Positions 43,896 to 52,038 of a stretch of DNA of 57,040 bases are shown here, in pieces. The position numbers and the translations under genes are program-made. Within the stretch, counting starts at the first letter, position 1; each line of letters begins with the position of its first letter. Source of the DNA: an uncultured Acidobacteriaceae bacterium (GTDB taxonomy: Bacteria > Acidobacteriota > Terriglobia > Terriglobales > Acidobacteriaceae). The DNA lies in the NCBI GenBank assembly GCA_903849645.1, contig CAINJJ010000027.1, positions 1 to 57,040 of the forward strand, in the 5' to 3' direction. The notes under the pieces were generated by a model. The model did not search any database. It saw only the letters and a program-made list of their open reading frames with translations, and was not told the DNA's origin.

Positions 43896-44468
43896 ATGGC
43901 CGCCCTGCTTGAAGCCATTACCGTAAAGCGCAAGATGTATTTCGAGTTTGAAAACACGCCCTACTACTGCATGGACGCCGAGGTTTCCACGCCCACAGCG
44001 CGCGGCGGCCAGACCCTGGTGCGGCTCAAGATGCGCAACCTGCTCACCCGCGCCGTCTTCGACAAGACCTTCAAGGCGGGCGAGCGGTTCAAGGAGCCCG
44101 ACCTGGAGCTGGTCGAAGCCTCCTACCTCTACTCCGACGGCGAAGGGTCGCACTTCATGGACCAGGAGAGCTTTGAGACGCATACCCTCTCCGGCGAGAT
44201 GATTGGCAACGCGCTCGAATACCTGGTGGAGGGGACCATCCTGCAGTTGCACAAGTTCAACGGCAACCCCATCGGGTTGCTGATGCCGGAGAAGGTGGAG
44301 CTTACCGTCACCTACACGGAGCCGGGCGCGCGCGGCGACACCTCGGGCAACGTGACCAAGCTTGCCCGCCTGGAGACCGGCCTGGAGATCAAGGCCCCGC
44401 TGTACATCCAGGAAGGCGAAAAAGTGAAGGTCTACACCGAGACGGGCGAGTTCGCCGGGCGGGCCTGA
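43896..44468 (+). CDS. yeiP: elongation factor P-like protein, EfpL/YeiP type
   Basis: EF-P family proteins enter stalled ribosomes and help form Pro-Pro bonds. The 190 residues start with a KOW-like domain (EAITVKRKMYFEFENTPYYC). The tip loop reads VSTPTARGGQTLVRLKMRN, where EF-P has KPGKG with a modified Lys. The PTARG form matches the YeiP/EfpL branch, in which an Arg stands at the tip. Domains II and III follow (EPDLELVEASYLYSDGEG; ETGLEIKAPLYIQEGEKVKV). Start ATG at 43896, with TTGAGG upstream. EF-P of the standard type is probably elsewhere in the genome. No lysyl-modification gene is next to it. Confidence 0.88.
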   Translation: MAALLEAITVKRKMYFEFENTPYYCMDAEVSTPTARGGQTLVRLKMRNLLTRAVFDKTFKAGERFKEPDLELVEASYLYSDGEGSHFMDQESFETHTLSGEMIGNALEYLVEGTILQLHKFNGNPIGLLMPEKVELTVTYTEPGARGDTSGNVTKLARLETGLEIKAPLYIQEGEKVKVYTETGEFAGRA

Positions 44469-44558
44469 AGCACGATTCCGCCATGTCAGCCTGAGCGCCA
44501 TGCCCCGATGCATCTTGCGGCGCTCGGTACCGGGTCCCAGCGCGCCAGAAGTCGCTTT

Positions 44559-46007
44559 CTAAGAAGCGGAAGCGGAGACCGGGGAGCTGGAGGCGGTAAG
44601 GTCTTTTGCCGCCTGCCGCCCGAGCCGGATGCAGTCGGGAATGCCGATGCCGTCGTAGGCATTGCCCACGAGGCGCAGGCCGGGAAGCTCGGCGACGCGG
44701 GCGAAGATGCGGTCCTTGCGGTCCTGGTGGCCTACGGCGTATTGGGCCATGGCGCGGCGCCAGCGCGAGACTTGCGCGTATTCCGGTTCGGCCGCGGCGG
44801 GAATCACCTTTTCACCCAGGATGCTGTTTAGCTCCTTGCGCACGGTTGCCACCAACACGGCATCGGGCTCGGTGAGCAGGGCCTCGTTGTTCATGCCGCC
44901 GAGGAAGGCGCGCAAAACCGCCTTGCCGGGGGGCGTGCGGCCCAGAAACTTGCGGTGCACAAAGGTGCAGGCCAGCATCGACCGGCCCTCGACGGCGGGC
45001 ACCAGGAAGCCGAATCCATCCGGCAGCCGGCCCAGTTGGGACTCGTCATAGACCAGGTTGATGGTGATGGACGAGGAGTAGGGAATGCCGCTGAGTTCTT
45101 CGGCCAGGGCGGGGTCTACCCGCTCCAGCAGCACGCCCGCCGCCCACGCGGGAGAGGCCACAATCAGCGCGTCGTAGCGTTCGGCTGTCCCGCCGGCTGT
45201 GACACTCCAACCGTCGCGGGTCTTGTCTAAGCCGCTGACCGGCGTGGAGAGGCGCACCGAAGCCGGGTCGAGGCGCTCCGTGAGAGCGTCAACAAACTGC
45301 TGCATGCCTCCGCGGAGGGAGGTAAAGATGGGCCGGGGCGCGGCCGGGGCCTTGCCGCTCGCCTTTGCCCGGGCGCGCATCTTGCTGTGGGCGGCCAGCA
45401 TGCCGCGGGTGAGGGAGCCGTATTCGGTCTCCATCTCCACCAGGCGGGGCAGCACGGTGCGGGCGCTGAGCTGGGTGGAGTCGCCGCCATAGATGCCGCT
45501 CAGCAGGGGGTCGGCCAGCCGGTCCACGGCCTCTGCGCCAAAGTGGCGCTCGACCAGCGCGGCCACCGACTCGTCCTGGCCGCTGGGCCTCGGCGGATGG
45601 AGCAGCTCCAGGCCCATGCGGATCTTGGTGGGAATGCTGAAGAGGCGGGTGAGCGCCGTGGGGATGAGCTTGGTGGGCACCAGAAACATGAGCCCGTCCG
45701 GCAGCGGGACGAGGCGCTTGCCGACCAGGATGTAGGTCTTGCGGTCGGCGTCGTTGGAGGGCGTGAGCTCGGCTCCGAGGCCCAGTTCGCGGCAGAGTTC
45801 GGCAGCTGCCGGCTTCTCGGTCAAAAAGGAGTCAGGTCCGCGCTCGAGCACCGCGCCGTTCACAATCTCCGAGGCCATGGAGCCGCCCAGCCGGTCGCGG
45901 GATTCAAAGAGCGTGTATTCGACCAGGGATCCTGCCTTGCGGGCCAGTTCCAGCTCATAGGCCGCCGCCAAACCCGCTATGCCACCGCCAACGATTGCTA
46001 TCCGCAT
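44559..46007 (-). CDS. hemG: protoporphyrinogen oxidase (FAD type)
   Basis: Oxidises (copro)protoporphyrinogen in haem synthesis. 482 residues with the FAD site AIVGGGIAGLAAAYELE, the GG motif (SRDRLGGSM), the substrate region PLLSGIYGGDSTQLSA, and a C-terminal FAD motif LVGNAYDGIGIPDCIRLG. These fit the HemG/HemY PPOX family. Start ATG 46007 with GAGAG upstream. A GTGA-N6-TCAC palindrome lies 126 bp in front. The name hemY is used for the same family in some genomes. Confidence 0.93.
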   Translation of the reverse strand: MRIAIVGGGIAGLAAAYELELARKAGSLVEYTLFESRDRLGGSMASEIVNGAVLERGPDSFLTEKPAAAELCRELGLGAELTPSNDADRKTYILVGKRLVPLPDGLMFLVPTKLIPTALTRLFSIPTKIRMGLELLHPPRPSGQDESVAALVERHFGAEAVDRLADPLLSGIYGGDSTQLSARTVLPRLVEMETEYGSLTRGMLAAHSKMRARAKASGKAPAAPRPIFTSLRGGMQQFVDALTERLDPASVRLSTPVSGLDKTRDGWSVTAGGTAERYDALIVASPAWAAGVLLERVDPALAEELSGIPYSSSITINLVYDESQLGRLPDGFGFLVPAVEGRSMLACTFVHRKFLGRTPPGKAVLRAFLGGMNNEALLTEPDAVLVATVRKELNSILGEKVIPAAAEPEYAQVSRWRRAMAQYAVGHQDRKDRIFARVAELPGLRLVGNAYDGIGIPDCIRLGRQAAKDLTASSSPVSASAS

Positions 46008-46133
46008 GGGTTCTCTCAGTCAACATTGTCGCAGCAGCCGACGGGGCGGGCTCTTGTGGCGCCCCGGACTTCGCGCATTGTGGGAATGAAAATCTCTCAG
46101 GGTTAGAATCGTTGCCGCCCCCAGGGGTTGCGT

Positions 46134-46147
46134 GTGACTCGAATCAC
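46134..46147. promoter_or_regulatory. GTGA-N6-TCAC palindrome upstream of hemG
   Basis: GTGACTCGAATCAC, with T before the first G (Crp-like TGTGA...TCACG). It is one of three such sites in this cluster, the others being 47756-47769 and 47933-47946. Confidence 0.55.
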
Positions 46148-46285
46148 GGGCGGACGGCCGTGGCGCCGAAAGGGGCAGCAGGCGCGAAACGGGAGTTTCG
46201 CTGCTGCTGCCCCAGGTTTCTTTCACGGCACAATGGCAGGCGGTTTTTCGATGCGGACAAAATGCTACTGCTGCCTCTGTTGTGA

Positions 46286-46435
46286 ATTGCCTTGATCCGG
46301 GCCTGAAGGCCCGGATGATCAGGCCGGTTTTCAGGGGGCTGAAGCCCCCTGCTCCCTCCGTCAGGACGAATGTCCACTGTAGTTTTCAGGAGGCGCAAGC
46401 AGCTGTTTCCTCCGGCAGGACGAACTGCAACTACA
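46286..46435. repeat. palindromic tandem repeat units
   Basis: CCGGGCCTGAAGGCCCGG, then two units of about 55 bp starting GTTTTCAGGGGGCTGAAG at 46327 and GTTTTCAGGAGGCGCAAG at 46382. Each contains CTCC(G)GTCAGGACGAA-like wording. The first unit has the palindrome CAGGGGGCTGAAGCCCCCTG. Such CTGAAG-centred elements resemble intergenic repeats of Acidobacteriota. Confidence 0.7.
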
Positions 46436-46438
46436 GCT

Positions 46439-47647
46439 CTACAGCGAGACCAAGGTGGCGGACTGCTCCGGCTGGCAGATGGCCGCCGGCTCGTTTTCAG
46501 CCCGTGGCACCCAGTTGCGCGGCTGGTAGATGCAGCAGGGCTCCTGGGCCAGGGGGTCGCCGGTGACGGCGTAGGCCCGGGCGCGTGAGCCGCCGCAGAT
46601 CTCCTTGTACTCGCAGGCGCCGCACTTGCCTTCCAACTGGCTGGTGTCGCGCAGCGATTTGAAGATGGGCGAGTCGCGGTAGATGGCCTGAAGGGGCGTC
46701 TCGCGGACGTTGCCGGCATGGATGGGCAGGAAACCGCTGGGGTAGACATTGCCCACGTGGGAGATGAACATGAAACCCTTGCCGTCGTTGACGCGGCGGG
46801 TGGCCCATCCCATGGTGCGGGTCTTGGCGTCTGTTGTGGGCGCGCCGGGCTCGTAGGCAGCGGGGCCGGGGTGTCCTGAGCCGTGCCCCATCTTGCGCTC
46901 TTCCAGGTTGTGCTGCAGCAGGTAGCGGCGGTAGTGCATGGCTTCAGTGGTCTTGATCTGGAAGTTGACGCGGTGCGAGAGCTCGTAGATCTTGCCGAAG
47001 ACCTTCTCGAAGTCCTCGCCGGAGAGCAGGTCGCCGAGCTGGCCGCGGCCTACGGGCACCAGGAAGAAGACGTTCCACATGACGATCTTCTGTTTTTCGA
47101 AGAGGGCGCAGAGGGCATCGAGGTCGTGTGCGTTGTGGCGGCTGATGGTGGTGTGGACCTGGATGGGGATGCCGGCTTCGTTGGCCCACTCGATGGCCTG
47201 GATGGTGCGATCCCATGCGCCGGGGAGCCCGCGGAAGGAGTCGTGAATCTCGGGGGTGGAGCCGTCGAGCGAGATGCCGAGGCGGACGAGGCCGGCCTCT
47301 TTGAGCTTGAACATGGCTTCGCGCGTCAACAGGGGGGTGGCGCTGGGGGTAAGAGCCACCTGAACGCCCTTGCCGGCTGCGTAGCTGATGAGCTCGAAGA
47401 CATCCTTGCGCTTGAGCGGGTCGCCGCCGGTGAAGACGAAGATGGGCACGCCCATCTCGGCGATCTGGTCGATAAGGTGCTTGCCCTCAGCGTTGGTGAG
47501 CTCATCGGGGTGAGCCATGGGCTGCGCGGCGGCGCGACAGTGCTTGCAGGCCAGGTCGCAGGACTGGGTCACTTCCCAGATGGCCAGAAAGGGGGTTTCG
47601 TCAAAGTTCAATCCGCCGCGGGCGGGGATATTGTGCATCGGTTGCAT
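46439..47647 (-). CDS. radical SAM/SPASM protein (TIGR04053/AhbD-like)
   Basis: 402 residues from the ATG at 47647, which has GGAGG just upstream. The radical SAM 4Fe-4S site CDLACKHC lies near residue 30, with VFTGGDPLKR (GGDP motif) and the later ISLDGSTPEIHDSF. The C terminus has SPASM-type Cys clusters: CGACEYKEICGG and then EPCC. AhbD makes haem b in the siroheme route and PqqE/MftC-type enzymes modify peptides; which activity applies here is open. It lies near hemG on the same strand and divergent from the UspA gene, with a GTGAT-N4-ATCAC palindrome 109 bp before its start. Confidence 0.88.
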   Translation of the reverse strand: MQPMHNIPARGGLNFDETPFLAIWEVTQSCDLACKHCRAAAQPMAHPDELTNAEGKHLIDQIAEMGVPIFVFTGGDPLKRKDVFELISYAAGKGVQVALTPSATPLLTREAMFKLKEAGLVRLGISLDGSTPEIHDSFRGLPGAWDRTIQAIEWANEAGIPIQVHTTISRHNAHDLDALCALFEKQKIVMWNVFFLVPVGRGQLGDLLSGEDFEKVFGKIYELSHRVNFQIKTTEAMHYRRYLLQHNLEERKMGHGSGHPGPAAYEPGAPTTDAKTRTMGWATRRVNDGKGFMFISHVGNVYPSGFLPIHAGNVRETPLQAIYRDSPIFKSLRDTSQLEGKCGACEYKEICGGSRARAYAVTGDPLAQEPCCIYQPRNWVPRAENEPAAICQPEQSATLVSL

Positions 47648-47755
47648 GGGACCTCCATTGAAAGATCGCAACGTGCCGGACCGGGAAAGGTATCCAGCGT
47701 CGGGGGGAGCGCCGCGATTCTTCTCTAGAAAAACAGGCCAAAAGGGTTACGGGCT

Positions 47756-47769
47756 GTGATTGGGATCAC
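47756..47769. promoter_or_regulatory. GTGAT-N4-ATCAC palindrome upstream of the radical SAM gene
   Basis: GTGATTGGGATCAC is perfectly symmetric apart from the central four. It resembles Crp (TGTGA-N6-TCACA) and Fnr (TTGAT-N4-ATCAA) sites. Confidence 0.65.
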
Positions 47770-47932
47770 CATTCATTGCGATTTGTCCCAGACAGCGACC
47801 GTAATCTGGACAAAAAACCGAAATGGGCGCACAATCCGCACAACGGATGTTCGACTGCAATGAAACCCGCGTCAGTATTGATTGAAGGCTAATTTTCCAC
47901 AGGCTGCAAAGCGCAAACTGAACATTCGAATC

Positions 47933-47946
47933 GTGATTGCGGTCAC
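47933..47946. promoter_or_regulatory. GTGA-N6-TCAC palindrome upstream of the UspA gene
   Basis: GTGATTGCGGTCAC is centred about 81 bp before the UspA ATG, and near -62 of a start inferred from the TAACAT at 47991. Confidence 0.6.
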
Positions 47947-48020
47947 TTGGTTCTGTGCCGCCGGGCACCGCTTCCCGACGGCGGGGCTCCTAACATTCTT
48001 ACGCACCTCAGGAGGTTCCC

Positions 48021-48980
48021 ATGGCAGCAGTCTGCAAGCCAGGATGGAGCAAGCCCTCCACCATACTTTTTGCCTCCGAGATTCCCGCCAATGAAAAAGC
48101 CTTCGGTTTTGCGCTTGCACAGGCGGCCGAGTTTGGCGCGGACCTCATCCTCTTTCACTCCTATGACACGCTGGTGGTCGCCGCATCGGAGACCTCCGGC
48201 ATTCACTACTACGACTACGCGGCCGCCGCCCGCACCGAACTGAAACTGCTGGAGCCATTGGCGCAGCGGGCCAGGGAAGCGGGCGTCCACTGCGAGGTGG
48301 TGGTGCGCCCTGGGCTGGCCGCCGACCAGATACTGGGATTTCTGCACGAGCGGGAGATCGACCGCATCGTGATGGGAACTCACTCCCCCGGCCCCATCGG
48401 CAAGCTGCTGGTGGGCTCGGTTGCCGAGGCGGTGCTGCGCACCAGCCGGGTTCCTGTCTACATCGTGGGCCCCGACGTAGTGGACGGGACCTATCGCCAA
48501 TTTGCCACGCGGACGATTCTCTGTGCGGTCAGCCTGCTTGAGTCCAGCTACATGGTGGTCAGGTTTGCGGCGGAGCTGGCCGCGCAGCACAATGCGCGCC
48601 TGATTCTGCAGCACGTGATCAAGCCCCAGGAGCGCGCGGAGGTTCTGGCCGGCCGCTCGATCGATCAGATGGAATCGGACCTGCTGGGGATGGTGCCGCC
48701 GGAACTGCACGACGCAATCAAGGTGCAGGCCATCGTGGTGCCGGGCGATCCGACCGAGGAACTGCTTTACCAGGGAAGGGCCCAGCAGGCTGACCTGCTG
48801 GTGCTGGGCGCGCAGGGGGCGTCGGCGTTTGCCGCCGTTACCCGCCACGGCATCGTCTACAAGGTGCTGGCTCACTCGCACTGCCCGGTGATTACGCTTT
48901 CGCCTGTGGTGCTGGCCGAGTGCGCGTCCAAGGGAGAAAAGGCCCATCCGCGCGAGGTGTTCCTGGCAGGGGTGTTCTAG
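48021..48980 (+). CDS. tandem universal stress protein (two UspA domains)
   Basis: 319 residues. Domain 1 is about residues 10-155: TILFASEIPANEKAFGFALA, then VMGTHSPGPIGKLLVGSVAE (nucleotide-binding G2xG9xG pattern) and VPVYIVG. Domain 2 is about 160-300, ending LVLGAQGASAFAAVTRHGIVYK and CPVITL; its loop lacks a clean G-x9-G(S/T) pattern. ATG 48021 follows CAGGAGG. Tandem UspA proteins respond to redox, oxygen or energy stress in many bacteria. It shares the divergent control region with the radical SAM gene. Confidence 0.92.
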   Translation: MAAVCKPGWSKPSTILFASEIPANEKAFGFALAQAAEFGADLILFHSYDTLVVAASETSGIHYYDYAAAARTELKLLEPLAQRAREAGVHCEVVVRPGLAADQILGFLHEREIDRIVMGTHSPGPIGKLLVGSVAEAVLRTSRVPVYIVGPDVVDGTYRQFATRTILCAVSLLESSYMVVRFAAELAAQHNARLILQHVIKPQERAEVLAGRSIDQMESDLLGMVPPELHDAIKVQAIVVPGDPTEELLYQGRAQQADLLVLGAQGASAFAAVTRHGIVYKVLAHSHCPVITLSPVVLAECASKGEKAHPREVFLAGVF

Positions 48981-48991
48981 AGATGGCGGTT

Positions 48992-49022
48992 GCGCCGGGG
49001 AGCGGGAGTTGCTCCCCGGCGC
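48992..49022. terminator. 12-bp hairpin between convergent UspA and CRTAC1 genes
   Basis: Perfect stem GCGCCGGGGAGC/GCTCCCCGGCGC with a 7-nt loop, located between the two stop codons. No T run is seen; probably a bidirectional terminator or RNA stabiliser. Confidence 0.6.
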
Positions 49023-49036
49023 CATGAGCCCGAGCC

Positions 49037-50953
49037 TCAGGGCTTGGCTGCGGTTGCTGTGCCCGGAGCCTTTGATGCGGGTGCGGCAGTGCAGGGATTG
49101 CCGCCGCAGAGCGCGCCGGTAATGCCCTGGCCCTCGGTAATGGTGTAGATGCGGTCCTGTGCGGGCAGCTTGATGGTTTCTTTCGCGCCAGAGGGCCAGT
49201 GGATTTCTGCTGTCCCGGCATCCGCCGCATCGCCCAGGCCAAAGTGCAGGCGGCGGTCATTGGCCGAGATATAGCTGCCGCTCGACAGCACATCCTGGCG
49301 CATCCGCATTCCATTGGCCTTGAGATAGACCGTGGCGCAGGTGGCGTCGCGCGGGCTTTTCGGTCCGCCGACCAGTTGCATCTCGACCCAGTGGTGATGG
49401 TCGGGATTGACGTTGCGCAGCAGCGTGGGCGGCCCGTCGATGGGGTTGATGATCACGTCGATCTTGCCGTCGTTGAACAGGTCGCCGAAGGCCGCGCCGC
49501 GCGCCGGGGTGACAACCGCGAGCCCCGTGCCCTTGACCGGCGGAATATAGGTGAACTTCTTGCCCTGCTCGTTGCGGAACAGCAGCGGGCGCTCGGCAAA
49601 GGTGGTGCCCCAGTCGTGCTGGTCCACCTCCGGGTAGACGTGGCCGTTGACCATGAAGAGATCGAGCCAGCCGTCGTTGTCGTAGTCGATGAAGCCATCG
49701 CCCCAGCCGACAAACGGGATGGTGGTCTGGGCGATGCCCGCCTTGTAACTCACGTCGCTGAAGCTGGCGTCGCCGTCGTTGTGGTAGAGCACCTTGTAGT
49801 CGTCGCCGAAGTCGGTGACGAAGAAGTCGATTTCGCCGTTGTTTTCGTAGTCTCCGGCGGCGATGCCCATGGAGGCGATCTCGCGGCCGTCCTTGTTGAG
49901 CGCAAAGCCGGAAACGTAGCTCTGGTCGTCGAAGGTGCCGTCGCCCTTGTTGATATAGAGAAAATTGGGCTCGGAGTCGTTGCCGACGACCAGATCCGGT
50001 TTGCCGTCGCCGTTGATGTCCACAAAGATGGTGGAGAAGCCGTAGTAGAGCTCCTTGTCCTCCACGCCCGCCTTGACGGTCACGTCGGTAAAGGTGCCGT
50101 CGCCGTTGTTGTGGAAGAGGTGGTCCGGTTCACCCTTGAGGCCGCGGGGGCCGCAGTTGACGGCCGCGCCGCGATACTGGCAGAAGGCATAGCCGACGGC
50201 CTTGGTGCCGGCGATGGGCAGGTTGTCGCGGTCAAAGTGGACATAGCCGCTGACGTAGAGGTCGAGCCGTCCGTCGCCGTCGTAGTCGCCCCAGGTGGAG
50301 CCCGGCGACCAGTTGCCAAGCGCGACCTTGGCTGTCTCCGCCACATCGGTAAACGTGCCGTCGTGGTTGTTGTGATAGAGCCGGTTTTTGCCGTAGTTGC
50401 CCACGTAGAGGTCTGGCCAGCCGTCGTTGTCGTAGTCGGCCACCGAGCAGCCGTAGCCCCAGCGGTCGTTCTGCACGCCCGCCTTTGCGCTCACATCGGT
50501 AAAGGTTCCGTCGTGGTTGTTGCGGAAGAGGGCGGCGTGTGGCGGCGACTCCTTGCCGTCGAGGGCGTCAAAAGTGGAGCCGTTGACCAGGTAAATATCG
50601 AGCCAGCCGTCGTTGTCGTAGTCGACGAGGCAGACGCCCGAGCCGTTTGTCTCTACGATGAACTTCTTCTCCGGCACGCCCATCTTGTGGACCCAGCCCG
50701 ACAGGCCGGCCTTCTTTGTGATGTCCTCGAAGACCACCGCGCCAGTGTCTGCAAAACCGCCCGCGGTGATGGGGCGCTTCTGCTCGTCGTAAACGGCGGC
50801 TGCTCCCAGGCCGCCGGCGATGCCGCTGCCCATGCCTTGCTGCGCCTGGGGAGGCTTGGGCGGCGCCGACTCCTGGGCAACGCTTGAGTTGAACCCCGGA
50901 AGGGAAATGGCGGCTATGACGAGGCCGGAGATGAGTCCGCGAACCAGTTGCAA
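49037..50953 (-). CDS. CRTAC1/ASPIC-UnbV family secreted FG-GAP protein
   Basis: 638 residues with a signal peptide (GLISGLVIAAISLPGF, ending near VAQES). Repeated FG-GAP/VCBS units run through the middle: DYDNDGWLDIYLVN, DYDNDGWPDLYVGN, DYDGDGRLDLYVSG and DINGDGKPDLVVGN, each with NNHDGTFTDV-type spacers and calcium-binding Asp/Asn positions. The ASPIC/UnbV domain is near the C terminus (RMRQDVLSSGSYISANDRRL, HFGLGDAADAGTAEIHWPSG). The tail is Pro/Ala-rich. The family is common in Acidobacteriota and probably surface or periplasmic; its ligand is unknown. It converges with the UspA gene. Confidence 0.9.
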   Translation of the reverse strand: MQLVRGLISGLVIAAISLPGFNSSVAQESAPPKPPQAQQGMGSGIAGGLGAAAVYDEQKRPITAGGFADTGAVVFEDITKKAGLSGWVHKMGVPEKKFIVETNGSGVCLVDYDNDGWLDIYLVNGSTFDALDGKESPPHAALFRNNHDGTFTDVSAKAGVQNDRWGYGCSVADYDNDGWPDLYVGNYGKNRLYHNNHDGTFTDVAETAKVALGNWSPGSTWGDYDGDGRLDLYVSGYVHFDRDNLPIAGTKAVGYAFCQYRGAAVNCGPRGLKGEPDHLFHNNGDGTFTDVTVKAGVEDKELYYGFSTIFVDINGDGKPDLVVGNDSEPNFLYINKGDGTFDDQSYVSGFALNKDGREIASMGIAAGDYENNGEIDFFVTDFGDDYKVLYHNDGDASFSDVSYKAGIAQTTIPFVGWGDGFIDYDNDGWLDLFMVNGHVYPEVDQHDWGTTFAERPLLFRNEQGKKFTYIPPVKGTGLAVVTPARGAAFGDLFNDGKIDVIINPIDGPPTLLRNVNPDHHHWVEMQLVGGPKSPRDATCATVYLKANGMRMRQDVLSSGSYISANDRRLHFGLGDAADAGTAEIHWPSGAKETIKLPAQDRIYTITEGQGITGALCGGNPCTAAPASKAPGTATAAKP

Positions 50954-51311
50954 AGAGAGTCCCCCACGGCCTCAAGTGTACCGTACGGGCACTGTTGGCA
51001 AGGGCCTCGGTCTGTTCCGGTTGCGACAGACCGGGCGCCGCGGGCAATCCCCTCCATCGCCGGTTTCAGCCACGGCGGAAATGGGCGATGGTCGCTTTGA
51101 TACAACGCCCCCGGGCGCATTCGTGAGTAACTCGGTTCATGGAACTTGTCCAGATACTGGTTGTCGTTGGCCTCTTCCTCTTGCGATTCCAACTCGTCAA
51201 GGCGAAAGGCAGGCGGCTGGCCGGTATCGACGGGATTCGAGACCTTCGCCAATCCGCAGCGCCTCGATAGGTTTTTCAAACGAAACTCTTGCATCCACCA
51301 AGGAGCAGCAA
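50954..51311. other. 358-bp gap before csbD
   Basis: No firm gene. It includes a 43-codon open frame at 51139-51270 listed separately. No strong promoter or repeat is recognised. Confidence 0.4.
51139..51270 (+). CDS. possible 43-residue membrane peptide
   Basis: Starts MELVQILVVVGLFLLRFQLV and continues with a basic tail (KAKGRRLAGIDGIRDLR). One hydrophobic helix then a positive segment is plausible for a small membrane protein. There is no clear ribosome-binding site, so this is a weak call. Confidence 0.25.
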   Translation: MELVQILVVVGLFLLRFQLVKAKGRRLAGIDGIRDLRQSAAPR

Positions 51312-51539
51312 ATGAACAAGGATCAAATCAAAGGCGCGGTAGACCAGGCTGTAGGCAGCGTAAAGAGCCACGTAGGCAACCTGACTGGCGACACCAGCAC
51401 GCAGATCAAGGGCGCCGTTCAACAGATCAAGGGCCAGGTTGAGACCGCCGTCGGCAACTTCAAAGATGCGGTGCACGACGCCAACCAAGAGCAGGCGGCT
51501 TCAGACAAAACCGACCCAGCAGCGATGCGCAAGGCCTGA
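51312..51539 (+). CDS. CsbD-family stress protein
   Basis: 75 residues, with AGGAG 7 nt before the ATG. NKDQIKGAVDQAVGSVKSHV is the typical CsbD opening, and TQIKGAVQQIKGQVETAVGN repeats the amphipathic pattern. CsbD-like proteins rise under general stress in Bacillus; the biochemical role is unknown. It lies 18 bp before the DUF3185-like gene, so the two are probably cotranscribed. Confidence 0.85.
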   Translation: MNKDQIKGAVDQAVGSVKSHVGNLTGDTSTQIKGAVQQIKGQVETAVGNFKDAVHDANQEQAASDKTDPAAMRKA

Positions 51540-51557
51540 CGGGCGATTGGAGAATCG

Positions 51558-51770
51558 ATGAAGATTGCCGGAATGATTCTTATCCTCGCCGGAGTTGCCG
51601 CATTTCTCTATGGCGGCTTCTCCTACACGAGCAACAAGAAGGTTGTGGACATGGGCCCCATGCAGATGAGCGTGGCGGAAAACCACTCCGTGCCCATTCC
51701 TCCGATTCTGGGCATCGCCGCTGTACTGGCCGGCGGCGCGCTGGTTTACCTGGGCATGAAAAAGGCCTGA
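51558..51770 (+). CDS. DUF3185-like small membrane protein
   Basis: 70 residues. Two hydrophobic helices (IAGMILILAGVAAFLYGGFS and ILGIAAVLAGGALVYLGM) flank a central polar stretch with SVAENHSVPIPP. The family has no assigned function. A GGAG-type site precedes the ATG. It follows csbD by 18 bp. Confidence 0.7.
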   Translation: MKIAGMILILAGVAAFLYGGFSYTSNKKVVDMGPMQMSVAENHSVPIPPILGIAAVLAGGALVYLGMKKA

Positions 51771-52038
51771 GTGGCCCGGTGCGCGGCCGGCGCATTGCAC
51801 CTCTTGCCCGCGACCTCATGAAATCTGCGTGAATGGCCGCGATTCCCCCGCTCAGGGGCGAAATCAAATGGTTTCCCGGTCCGGCTCCGGGTATACTGTC
51901 GCCAAGGCGGCGCAGAATCGCCGGCGCCAGCCCCAAGTGAGGTGCGTCTTCCGCAGGGACTCCGGTTCACTGACGTTCGACGTTCCGCCATCGGAGACTT
52001 CCCGTTGGCGCGCAGTGGCCCGTGTGCTTCGAAGTCCC

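Larger units (their letters stand above)
46008..46438. other. 431-bp gap: operator palindrome and repeats
   Basis: No gene is seen. The gap holds the GTGA-N6-TCAC palindrome at 46134-46147 and tandem palindromic repeat units at 46286-46435, next to the 3' end of the radical SAM gene. Confidence 0.6.
47648..48020. promoter_or_regulatory. 373-bp divergent control region with two palindromes
   Basis: No gene lies here. It separates the radical SAM gene (-) and the UspA gene (+). Both palindromes (47756-47769 and 47933-47946) lie inside, one near each start. A TAACAT at 47991-47996 is a plausible -10 for the UspA gene, placing its palindrome near -62, the class I activation distance. Confidence 0.6.
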
